The translations under genes were made by a program, and so were the position numbers. From NCBI GenBank assembly GCA_039962885.1, contig JBDVGI010000219.1, forward strand, positions 1 to 8,629: 8,629 bases of DNA, read 5' to 3'. The DNA is from Litorimonas sp039962885 (GTDB taxonomy: Bacteria; Pseudomonadota; Alphaproteobacteria; Caulobacterales; Maricaulaceae). The notes under the pieces are model-generated. The model was not told the origin of the DNA. It saw only the letters and a list, made by a program, of their open reading frames with translations, and did not search any database. Below are positions 1-6,789 of this stretch, in pieces; position 1 is the first letter of the stretch, and the number at the start of each line of letters is the position of its first letter.

Positions 1-269
1 ATAAAACTCTTAGCTTGCTGCGTACCCTTGATAAGCTTCAAAACGCCTTTAATTGCCGCAATGGGCTTACGCGGCGAAATACTCGCGGCTTGCACTTCGA
101 TAATAGGGTCGGCAGGAATGTGGCTCGCATGTTTCTTACCGCGGCCATCTGTCATCATAGCAATTTCCCAACCTTGGGACTTCAGTGTCTCTGCCAAAGC
201 CTGCGCTGGAAACATGTGTCCGCCCGTACCTCCCGCAGCCAGTAAAAGCCGTTTGGCCTTATTTGCCAT
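1..269 (-). CDS. murG: MurG, N-terminal part (UDP-GlcNAc:lipid I GlcNAc transferase), cut by window edge
   Basis: MurG transfers GlcNAc from UDP-GlcNAc to lipid I on the inner face of the cytoplasmic membrane, giving lipid II. The first 89 codons are present, starting MANKAKRLLLAAGGTGGH; the rest lies beyond position 1. The glycine loop GGTGGH (residues 13-18), followed by MFPAQALAE, is the family's N-terminal signature and is thought to bind the lipid-linked acceptor and its diphosphate. A TDGRG stretch follows at residues 40-44, at the end of the second strand of the Rossmann-like N-terminal domain. The start at 269 is supported by a GGAG ribosome-binding sequence at 279-282, nine bases upstream. 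The gene overlaps the ftsW stop by 11 bases, which suggests translational coupling. Its place directly after ftsW is standard in the dcw cluster. The UDP-GlcNAc-binding C-terminal domain cannot be checked here. Confidence 0.96.
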   Translation of the reverse strand, partial: MANKAKRLLLAAGGTGGHMFPAQALAETLKSQGWEIAMMTDGRGKKHASHIPADPIIEVQAASISPRKPIAAIKGVLKLIKGTQQAKSF

Positions 270-1398
270 AAGCGTAAGCTCCAGGACGGCGGCGAGTGAA
301 AGCGAGTATCAAGCCTGCGCTAAAACATAAGGCGAGCATGGATGAACCGCCAGAACTAATAAACGGTAAGGTCATACCTTTGGACGGGGCCATGTTCAGG
401 TTTACATAGAGATTAATAACGGTTTGCATGCCGATAAGCGTGGCCAATCCCGCTGTTGCAAGTTGGCAGAAATAATCATTGAGTTTAAGCGCATTGCGAA
501 AGGCCCTAATAACAAAAGCGGTCAGGAGTAAAATTAAGATTGCGGAAATTAAAAAGCCAAATTCCTCGACGGCTACAGCGAAAATGAAATCTGTATGCCC
601 ATCTGGCAAGCTGTACTTTACCGTTCCCTCTCCCGGCCCTCGTCCAAAAAACCCGCCGCTTGAGATAGCTTCAAGCGCTTTATCAATCTGGTAGCTATCG
701 GACGTATTGGGGCTTAAAAATGTTTGCACCCTCGCGCGCACATGCGGAAGAGCGGCATAAGCCGCGACAACACCCAATATCGAAATACCTAGCATGAACA
801 GCACCCAGCCAAGCGATAATCCCGCAAAGAAAAACACCGCTGCAAAACTTAAAGTTAGTAAAAAAGACTGCCCAAAATCAGGTTGGGATATGAGCATCAT
901 AATCAAGGCTATATAAACCCCAAAAACAATCAAAACAGCTGGCACATTTGGCTCTCGTTTCTTAACCGAGAACATCCATGCCGCAAATACGATAAAAGCG
1001 GGTTTTGCAAATTCTGAGGGCTGCAAAGATAACGGCCCAATTCGTATCCACCTGACCGCGCCTTTAACTTCATTACCAATAAAGGGCAAAGACATAAGCA
1101 CTACAATGGAGCCTAATAAAGCAACGCACGCTAGCCTTCTCGCGTTTAAAGTATCAAATAAAGAGACAATGAAAGCTCCGCCTAGTCCCATCATCACAAA
1201 TACCAAATGACGGTAGAGGAAAAAGAAAGAGTTGTTATAATCAAGCCGTGCGCTGGCTGCGGGCGATGCAGCCATTGACAAAATCACCCCTACGCCAAGC
1301 AAACAAATCAAAAGGCTCAATGTCATCTGGTCAACACTTCGCCACCATTCGCCAATAAAACTACGGCGGGAGCGAGACGACATTATGTCCATGACCAT
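259..1398 (-). CDS. ftsW: FtsW, SEDS-family septal peptidoglycan polymerase
   Basis: FtsW is the septal glycan polymerase, using lipid II and working with the transpeptidase FtsI. The 379-residue protein is almost all hydrophobic, with about ten likely membrane segments from residue 27 to 368, a short cytoplasmic N-terminus (SSRSRRSFIGEWWRSVDQ) and a basic tail of about eleven residues. SEDS signatures are all present: GAVRWI (113-118), QPSEFAKP (126-133), SQPDFGQS (171-178), GRGPGEG (252-258), GHTDFIF (267-273) and PFISSGGSS (345-353). D270 in the HTDF motif matches the aspartate regarded as catalytic in SEDS enzymes. HTDFIF and the septal gene context favour FtsW over RodA. E. coli FtsW is 414 residues. 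The ATG at 1398 shares a base with the murD stop (TAATG) and has only a weak upstream GAAAG, so coupling probably drives initiation; ATGs at 1392 and 1383 are alternatives. Confidence 0.97.
   Translation of the reverse strand: MVMDIMSSRSRRSFIGEWWRSVDQMTLSLLICLLGVGVILSMAASPAASARLDYNNSFFFLYRHLVFVMMGLGGAFIVSLFDTLNARRLACVALLGSIVVLMSLPFIGNEVKGAVRWIRIGPLSLQPSEFAKPAFIVFAAWMFSVKKREPNVPAVLIVFGVYIALIMMLISQPDFGQSFLLTLSFAAVFFFAGLSLGWVLFMLGISILGVVAAYAALPHVRARVQTFLSPNTSDSYQIDKALEAISSGGFFGRGPGEGTVKYSLPDGHTDFIFAVAVEEFGFLISAILILLLTAFVIRAFRNALKLNDYFCQLATAGLATLIGMQTVINLYVNLNMAPSKGMTLPFISSGGSSMLALCFSAGLILAFTRRRPGAYAYGK
279..282 (-). promoter_or_regulatory. Ribosome-binding site of murG
   Basis: GGAG on the minus strand, nine bases before the murG ATG at 269, within the last codons of ftsW. 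It supports the chosen start, which places the GGTGGH loop at the usual distance from the N-terminus. Confidence 0.65.
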
Positions 1399-2852
1399 TA
1401 GGCGGCACTTTCGTGAGAATCAGTAAATTGCGACTGATCTATATCTTGCGAAAAAAGGTTAATGAGGTCTTGCACTTGCGTTCGAAAAACATCGCCGCGA
1501 ATTTCGAAGTTTTTATATTGATCAAAACTTGCACAAGCTGGCGAAAGTAAAACAATCGGATTTTTGGCATCGGATTCAAGCGCGTCCTTCGTAGCGCAGA
1601 CGATGGCCATATCTAATGTGCCTGATATTTTGTTGTCCACGCCAGCATTACTCAAGGCTTTATGAAATTTAGGGGCTGCCTTACCAATCAAATAGGCCTT
1701 AGACACATTGCCCATCAAATCCAGCAAAGGCTTTACGCCGCCTGCCTTGGCCACTCCGCCCGCAATCCAATATATTTTATCGTAGCTCGACAAAGCCTGC
1801 CGCGCAGCATCTGCATTGGTCGCTTTACTATCATTGACAAATCGTATTTTCCGCAGCTTCCCAATGGTTTCCATACGGTGCGCAAGACCAGGAAAATCCA
1901 AAATGGCTTTGCCGATAGTTTTAGTATCAACTCCCACTGACCTAACTGCCGCATAAGCCGCAGCGGCATTTTGCCAATTATGTCGCCCCTCCAAAGCTTG
2001 AGCCTTGGTCATGTCGCATATTTTCAGTGATTTTTTGCTGACATTACAAAACAGTTTTCCGCCTAAAACTGACGCGCCAAACCCCAAAGACCTATGCGCA
2101 GAAATGGGAACAATTTGGCGATTATTTTTAGCCTTCAGTTGGCTGCACAGTGCCTTGCCATAATCATCATCCACGCCAATAATGGCCGTATCATCCTGCG
2201 TTTGGTTAGAGAAAACTCTTTGTTTAGCAAGGCCGTACGCCTCAAGCGTTCCGTGCCTATCAAGATGATCTGGTGATAAATTTAAGAAAACGGCTGCATT
2301 GGCCCGTAAACTATATGTGCGTTCTAGTTGATAAGATGATAGCTCTAAAACGTAATGCGTACCCGCATGCATACGGTCAAGATCAAGGACGCCGCGACCA
2401 ATATTACCGCCTATCTGCGCGTCTTTATTGGCAGAGCTTAAAATATGGCCGATGAGCGCCGTTGTGGTTGACTTTCCGTTTGTACCCGTGATGGCTATGA
2501 TTTTAGGTCTGTCATGCTCTGGCCGTGCATTAACTTCGCGGGCAAAAATTTCAATGTCGCAGATAATTTCAACCTCCGCCTCGCGCGCGCGCTGCGCGCT
2601 CCAATGGGCATTAGGGAGCGTGTCAGGCACACCAGGCGAGAGAACAAGTGAGTCGAATTGGCTCCAATCCGCAGCCGCCAAATCCTTAATCGAAACCCCC
2701 GCTTTCGCGGCCTTATTTCGCGTGACTTTACTGTCATCCCACGCCCAGACATCCGCCCCGCCAGCCGCTAAAGACAAAGCCGCACTAATGCCCGTTCGGC
2801 CCATGCCGAACACCGCAACAACCCGCCCCTTAAATGTCCCAGCCTTAATCAT
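1398..2852 (-). CDS. murD: MurD, UDP-MurNAc-L-Ala:D-glutamate ligase
   Basis: MurD is the cytoplasmic ATP-dependent ligase that adds D-glutamate to UDP-MurNAc-L-Ala. The 484-residue protein shows the three Mur ligase domains. The N-terminal Rossmann domain carries GMGRTG (16-21). The central ATPase has the P-loop GTNGKST (123-129), an ELSSYQLE stretch near 170-177 and NLSPDHLDRH (191-200). The C-terminal domain has HRME (325-328), NDSKATN (340-346), and LSPACASFDQ (436-445) followed by FEIRGDVF. SPACASFDQ and NDSKATN are specific to MurD among the Mur ligases. It is longer than E. coli MurD (438 residues), partly from a polar tail after about residue 462 (ending SQFTDSHESAA) with no motif I recognise. 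An AGGA at 2857-2860, four bases before the ATG, overlaps the mraY stop. The stop shares one base with the ftsW start. Confidence 0.98.
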   Translation of the reverse strand: MIKAGTFKGRVVAVFGMGRTGISAALSLAAGGADVWAWDDSKVTRNKAAKAGVSIKDLAAADWSQFDSLVLSPGVPDTLPNAHWSAQRAREAEVEIICDIEIFAREVNARPEHDRPKIIAITGTNGKSTTTALIGHILSSANKDAQIGGNIGRGVLDLDRMHAGTHYVLELSSYQLERTYSLRANAAVFLNLSPDHLDRHGTLEAYGLAKQRVFSNQTQDDTAIIGVDDDYGKALCSQLKAKNNRQIVPISAHRSLGFGASVLGGKLFCNVSKKSLKICDMTKAQALEGRHNWQNAAAAYAAVRSVGVDTKTIGKAILDFPGLAHRMETIGKLRKIRFVNDSKATNADAARQALSSYDKIYWIAGGVAKAGGVKPLLDLMGNVSKAYLIGKAAPKFHKALSNAGVDNKISGTLDMAIVCATKDALESDAKNPIVLLSPACASFDQYKNFEIRGDVFRTQVQDLINLFSQDIDQSQFTDSHESAA

Positions 2853-2856
2853 AACG

Positions 2857-2860
2857 TCCT
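2857..2860 (-). promoter_or_regulatory. Ribosome-binding site of murD, overlapping the mraY stop
   Basis: AGGA on the minus strand, four bases before the murD ATG at 2852. The first two bases belong to the mraY TAG. The spacing is short, but no better site is visible and the start fits MurD homology. Confidence 0.5.
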
Positions 2861-3956
2861 AGCGTAGTTTGAGAGTTGAAAGCCCAATAAGAGCCAAAAT
2901 TATAGCAATAATCCAAAAGCGAATAACAATCGTAGGCTCTGCCCAACCTTTTTTCTCATAGTGGTGATGGATAGGCGCCATACGAAATACGCGCTTGCCA
3001 GTCAGTTTAAATGAGGCCACTTGAACAATCACAGAGACAGCTTCTAAAACAAATAATCCGCCAATTATTGCTAAGACAACTTCATGCTTAACAGCAACAG
3101 CCGTAGAGCCTAATGCGCCGCCCAAGGCCAATGAGCCCGTATCGCCCATAAACACCATAGCTGGCGGGGCGTTATACCAAAGAAACCCAAGACTTGCACC
3201 CAATATGGCCCCTAAGAATATCGTAACTTCGGCGCTGCCCGGTACATATGGTACGCCAAGGTATTCGGAGAAAATCGCATTCCCAACTAGATATGCAATC
3301 AAGGCAAAACTCGATGCTGCAATCATTACAGGCACAATCGCGAGCCCGTCTAACCCATCCGTTAAATTCACGGCGTTTGATGCGCCAACAATCACAAGAC
3401 AGCCAAAAGGAATAAAGAAAACTCCAAGGTTGATCGTAAAATTCTTCAAAAACGGAATAGCTAACCCAGTCTCAAACCCGTCAGCTGTTTGCGGAAAAAC
3501 TGTCGTCAAAACATAAACCGCTACAGCCGCTATCGCAAATTCAAGGACAATTTTTATCTTACCCGAAAAGCCCTTCGGATTTTGCTTTGAGACTTTTAGA
3601 TAATCATCATAAAATCCAATCGCGCCAAAACTAACCGTTACAAAAAACACAACCCAGAGAAATTTATTATGCAAATCCCCCCATAACAGGGTCGAAATGA
3701 CAACCGAGAGCAATATAAGCAACCCCCCCATTGTTGGTGTTCCAGCCTTTTGAATGATGTGGCTCTCAGGCCCATCTTCACGAATAGGTTGCCCCTTGCC
3801 TTGCTTAGAGCGCAGCAGGTTAATCATACGCGGGCCGAGGATAAATGCGATAAGCATAGACGTCATGACCGCCCCGCCTACGCGAAAGGTAATGTAATTA
3901 AACAGGTTGAAAAGTTGAAATTGTTCCGAGAGCGGGCCGAGCCATTCATATAACAT
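2859..3956 (-). CDS. mraY: MraY, phospho-N-acetylmuramoyl-pentapeptide transferase
   Basis: MraY is the integral membrane enzyme that transfers phospho-MurNAc-pentapeptide from UDP to undecaprenyl phosphate, releasing UMP and forming lipid I; it needs magnesium. The 365-residue product is close to E. coli MraY (360) and has about ten hydrophobic segments. Diagnostic motifs are GTPTMGG (72-78), the aspartate pair D117-D118 in GFYDDYLK, NAVNLTDGLDGLA (194-206), the magnesium-site GDTGSLALGG (271-280, D272), and APIHHHYE (327-334) with three consecutive histidines. These match all catalytic elements known for the family, and the histidine motif excludes WecA-type relatives. The ATG at 3956 follows the murF TAG directly (TAGATG), with a GGGAG ribosome-binding sequence at 3966-3970. 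The position between murF and murD is canonical. Nothing in it looks atypical. Confidence 0.98.
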   Translation of the reverse strand: MLYEWLGPLSEQFQLFNLFNYITFRVGGAVMTSMLIAFILGPRMINLLRSKQGKGQPIREDGPESHIIQKAGTPTMGGLLILLSVVISTLLWGDLHNKFLWVVFFVTVSFGAIGFYDDYLKVSKQNPKGFSGKIKIVLEFAIAAVAVYVLTTVFPQTADGFETGLAIPFLKNFTINLGVFFIPFGCLVIVGASNAVNLTDGLDGLAIVPVMIAASSFALIAYLVGNAIFSEYLGVPYVPGSAEVTIFLGAILGASLGFLWYNAPPAMVFMGDTGSLALGGALGSTAVAVKHEVVLAIIGGLFVLEAVSVIVQVASFKLTGKRVFRMAPIHHHYEKKGWAEPTIVIRFWIIAIILALIGLSTLKLR

Positions 3957-5348
3957 CTATTCTGTCTCCCGCAAAGCCGCTTTAGTTTCGTCAACACATT
4001 TCAGTGTCTTGGCTAGCTTACCTAGTCCCACAGAATTAGATCCTTTAATCAGAAGAACATCACCATCTTGAACCTCTTCATTCAGCGCGGCAAAGGCCTG
4101 CTCTACAGTGTCAATGCAGCCTGCGCGCATCTCTTGAGGTAACGCCCCGCGCAAAGCCCGCATTGTCTCGCCAACAACAATCACGCGAGCAAACCCTGCA
4201 TCAATTAAAGGCTGCGAGAGGCCCGCATGTAAATCTAACTCATCAGGGCCAAGCTCTCCCATATCACCTAGCACGGCGATTTTGCGGCCAGGTTTTAACG
4301 CCGCCGCAGTAAAGGCTGCACGCATACTGGCAGGGTTAGCATTGTAACTTTCATCAATCACAGTAACGGTTTTACCGTCAATATTGGCTGTACAAACATC
4401 ACCGCGTCCTTCAGATGCTGTGACTTTACGAAGCGCCATTGCCGCTTTACGCAGATCAACCCCTGCCGCATGCGCTACAGCCATACAAGCCGCTGCATTT
4501 ACAAACCAATGCTCTCCTGGCACCCTTAAAGTCACATCTATTTGCTGCGTTGCAATACGTAGCCGAACATTGCCGCCCATAGAGTGAGAATTCGTCGACA
4601 CGATCGTTACATCATGATCGTCTGAATATCCGAATTTTATCACGCGCAAGTTTTTCTCTTTGGCGATGTTTTCAATAAGCGCAGTCTGTGCATTATCTCC
4701 GTTTAAGACAATCGTTCCGCTTGACGACATGCCCTCCATGATCTCTGCTTTCGCACGAGCAATAGCTTCGATATTTTCAAAATTAGCCAAGTGGGCCATT
4801 TCAATATTTGTAATCACAGCGATTTGCGGCGCGACAAGTCCTGACAGATCCGTTAGTTCGCCTGCATGGTTCATCCCTAACTCAAATATGCCGTAATCGC
4901 TCTCTTGCGACATAGAGGCGAGTGTTATCGGCACGCCAAAATGATTATTGAATGATTTCTGTGACTTATGAGCATGTCCGAAGGTAGAAAAAAGCGTAAA
5001 CAACGCATCTTTCACGCTTGTTTTCCCAACACTTCCTGTAACTCCAATCCGAACAGCTTGGTTGCGATCCCGCGCTGCAACCGCCAAATCCCGTAAAGCC
5101 TGCACCGTATCCTCGACCATAACACCGCGCGGAGCTTCATGAGGCTGTGAGGCCAAGACTCCTGATGCACCCGCCGTAAAAGCCGCTTTGATAAAATCAT
5201 GCCCATCGCGCGCATCTTTGATGGCCACAAACAAATCACCAGACTTCAAGCTACGCGTATCTATAGATATGCCGTTCGCAGTAAAACTGCCTTGCACGTC
5301 GCCATTAGTTGCCGCCGCAATCTCTTTCGCTGTCCAAAGGTTAGACAT
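3957..5348 (-). CDS. murF: MurF, UDP-MurNAc-tripeptide:D-Ala-D-Ala ligase
   Basis: MurF is the cytoplasmic ATP-dependent ligase that adds D-Ala-D-Ala to UDP-MurNAc-tripeptide. With the start at 5348 (MSNLWTAKEIAAATNG) it has 463 residues, near the E. coli length of 452. Motifs are DTRSL (30-34, UDP-binding domain), P-loop GVTGSVGKTS (102-111), NNHFGVP (134-140), ELGMNHAGE (156-164), SEGRGD (312-317), DESYNANPASM (332-342), GDMGELG (361-367) and KGSNSVGL (435-442). NNHFGVP, YNANP and GDMGELG are typical of MurF. The last motif is KGSRS in E. coli, so an arginine is replaced by asparagine; I recall KGSN forms in other alphaproteobacteria. The same frame stays open to an ATG at 5414, but those 22 residues lie inside murE and have no MurF similarity. 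The ATG at 5348 has AGGCGG six bases upstream and overlaps the murE stop by 8 bases. Confidence 0.97.
   Translation of the reverse strand: MSNLWTAKEIAAATNGDVQGSFTANGISIDTRSLKSGDLFVAIKDARDGHDFIKAAFTAGASGVLASQPHEAPRGVMVEDTVQALRDLAVAARDRNQAVRIGVTGSVGKTSVKDALFTLFSTFGHAHKSQKSFNNHFGVPITLASMSQESDYGIFELGMNHAGELTDLSGLVAPQIAVITNIEMAHLANFENIEAIARAKAEIMEGMSSSGTIVLNGDNAQTALIENIAKEKNLRVIKFGYSDDHDVTIVSTNSHSMGGNVRLRIATQQIDVTLRVPGEHWFVNAAACMAVAHAAGVDLRKAAMALRKVTASEGRGDVCTANIDGKTVTVIDESYNANPASMRAAFTAAALKPGRKIAVLGDMGELGPDELDLHAGLSQPLIDAGFARVIVVGETMRALRGALPQEMRAGCIDTVEQAFAALNEEVQDGDVLLIKGSNSVGLGKLAKTLKCVDETKAALRETE
3966..3970 (-). promoter_or_regulatory. Ribosome-binding site of mraY
   Basis: GGGAG on the minus strand, nine bases before the mraY ATG at 3956 and within the last codons of murF. 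The start codon follows the murF stop directly, so coupling and this site may both contribute. Confidence 0.65.
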
Positions 5349-6789
5349 ATTTTTCCGCCTGTAATACTTTATGAACTTCATCAACATCGTTGAAAGGAAT
5401 AACTTTATTGCCAATTATCTGGCCTTGCTCATGCCCTTTACCAGCAATGACCAAACCATCGCTCGGACCAAGCCGAGATATACCAAGCGCAATGGCTTCT
5501 GCACGATCAGCAACATTACTTGCGCCGCGGCAGCCCTGCATAACAGCTTGGCGTATACTAGCCGCATCTTCCGTCCGCGGGTTATCATCCGTTACAATCA
5601 CATCATCAGCAAGACGCGTTGCCATAGCGCCCATCTTAGCACGTTTATCAGGATCACGATCACCGCCGCATCCAAATACAATTACGAGCTTACCCATAAT
5701 ATGCGGACGTAAACCCCGAAGGAGTTTATCAAGCCCGTCTTCCGTATGCGCAAAATCTACAAAAATGGGCGCGCCGTCTTTGGTTTGCCCTGCCCGTTCC
5801 ATACGGCCCGACACACCTTTCAGCGTTTTCAATCCTCCAAGCGCGCCCTCTAAAGACACACCTGTGTTCAGCGCAAGCCCCAATGCCGCGACAGCATTTA
5901 ATGCTTGAAACTCGCCCGCTAAAGGCAGCTCTATCTTATGACGCTCTCCCATGACAATCAAAGTGAGGATTTGGCTGGCGCCATGCGGCATAAGCTCGTC
6001 AATGCGAATATGTTCTCCGCTCCACCCGACTTGCATGACCTCTTGACCACGGCCTTCGCAGATATTTACAAGCTTACGGCCATATTCATCATTCGTATTA
6101 ATAATGACGGGCGCTCCCTCTGGGGTAATATCTGTAAAGAGACGCGCTTTCGCCGCAAAATAATCAGACATGTCGGGATGATAATCAAAATGATCTTGCG
6201 TTAAATTCGAAAACCCTGCCGCCGATACATTAATAGCATCAAGGCGGTACTGATCAAGCCCGTGCGAGCTAGCTTCCATAGCAACATGCGTCACCCCCGC
6301 ATTCGCGAGGTCATGTAAAGTTTGATGCAAAGATAACGCATCTGGCGTTGTATGCGTCAGCGGGCGATACCCTATGTGGGATGTCACTCCTAGCGTTCCA
6401 AAACACGCAGCCTTTAACCCCGCATGCGCCCAAATTTGGCGTAAAAATTCAACAGTAGAACTTTTGCCATTTGTTCCCGTCATCGCCACAAGCGTTTCAG
6501 GCTGCTTTGGAAAAAAGACCTTTGCCAAATACGCGTAATCCAAACGCGGTTCTGCGCTATGGATAACAGGAACATCTGCCGCAGTGCCATGTGTTGTCAA
6601 AATCGCAGCCGCTCCGTTGTCAATCGCAGAACCAATAAAGTCACGACCATCGACTAGGGTCCCAGGCAGCGCAGCGAATATCATATTTGGTTTTATCTCG
6701 CGGCTATCACAGCTCACACCCGTAATAACTTGATCATTATCAATCCCAAACAATGCGCGCAGAGTTAAAGCGTTAGAAGACAAGCTCAT
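5341..6789 (-). CDS. murE: MurE, UDP-MurNAc-L-Ala-D-Glu:meso-diaminopimelate ligase
   Basis: MurE adds the third stem amino acid to UDP-MurNAc-L-Ala-D-Glu in the cytoplasm, using ATP. The 482-residue protein shows SCDSREI (26-32, UDP site), P-loop GTNGKSS (105-111), TTPD (147-150), EASSHGL (172-178), TQDHFDYH (197-204), a lysine in AKARLF (K214) that probably corresponds to the carbamylated catalytic lysine, GRMER (328-332), GCGGDRDPDKR (373-383), DNPR (402-405) and GKGHE (450-454). DNPR is the known determinant for meso-diaminopimelate rather than L-lysine, so the wall is predicted to be DAP-type, as expected for a Gram-negative. One oddity is DFAHTEDG at 345-352, where the family nearly always has D-Y-A-H-T-P-D. 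The start overlaps the ftsI stop (ATGA) and has AAGGGG at 6797-6802, seven bases upstream. Confidence 0.98.
   Translation of the reverse strand: MSLSSNALTLRALFGIDNDQVITGVSCDSREIKPNMIFAALPGTLVDGRDFIGSAIDNGAAAILTTHGTAADVPVIHSAEPRLDYAYLAKVFFPKQPETLVAMTGTNGKSSTVEFLRQIWAHAGLKAACFGTLGVTSHIGYRPLTHTTPDALSLHQTLHDLANAGVTHVAMEASSHGLDQYRLDAINVSAAGFSNLTQDHFDYHPDMSDYFAAKARLFTDITPEGAPVIINTNDEYGRKLVNICEGRGQEVMQVGWSGEHIRIDELMPHGASQILTLIVMGERHKIELPLAGEFQALNAVAALGLALNTGVSLEGALGGLKTLKGVSGRMERAGQTKDGAPIFVDFAHTEDGLDKLLRGLRPHIMGKLVIVFGCGGDRDPDKRAKMGAMATRLADDVIVTDDNPRTEDAASIRQAVMQGCRGASNVADRAEAIALGISRLGPSDGLVIAGKGHEQGQIIGNKVIPFNDVDEVHKVLQAEKYV
5355..5360 (-). promoter_or_regulatory. Ribosome-binding site that decides the murF start
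   Basis: AGGCGG on the minus strand lies six bases before the ATG at 5348, inside the last codons of murE. It is a good Shine-Dalgarno match at normal spacing. It supports 5348 over the in-frame ATG 66 bases upstream (5414). Confidence 0.75.

Noticed and set aside
2581..2600. Alternating CG-rich run (GCGCGC...) resembling a hairpin or Z-DNA tract
   Set aside because: It encodes the Ser-Ala-Gln-Arg-Ala-Arg stretch of MurD with ordinary GC-rich codons and lacks the T-run of a terminator.
2853..2858. The only intergenic gap, considered as a promoter or terminator site
   Set aside because: Six bases cannot hold either; they act as spacer between the murD ribosome-binding sequence and its ATG.
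2428..2862. 144-residue open frame on the plus strand opposite the 5' part of murD
   Set aside because: It is the complement of conserved MurD codons, including the P-loop; its composition is biased and it has no recognisable domain. Best explained as a shadow of murD.
5390..5908. 172-residue open frame on the plus strand opposite murE
   Set aside because: It lies wholly antisense to an intact murE. Its translation is rich in Ser, Pro, Ala and Arg as expected of a complement frame, with no recognisable domain and no separate ribosome-binding site.
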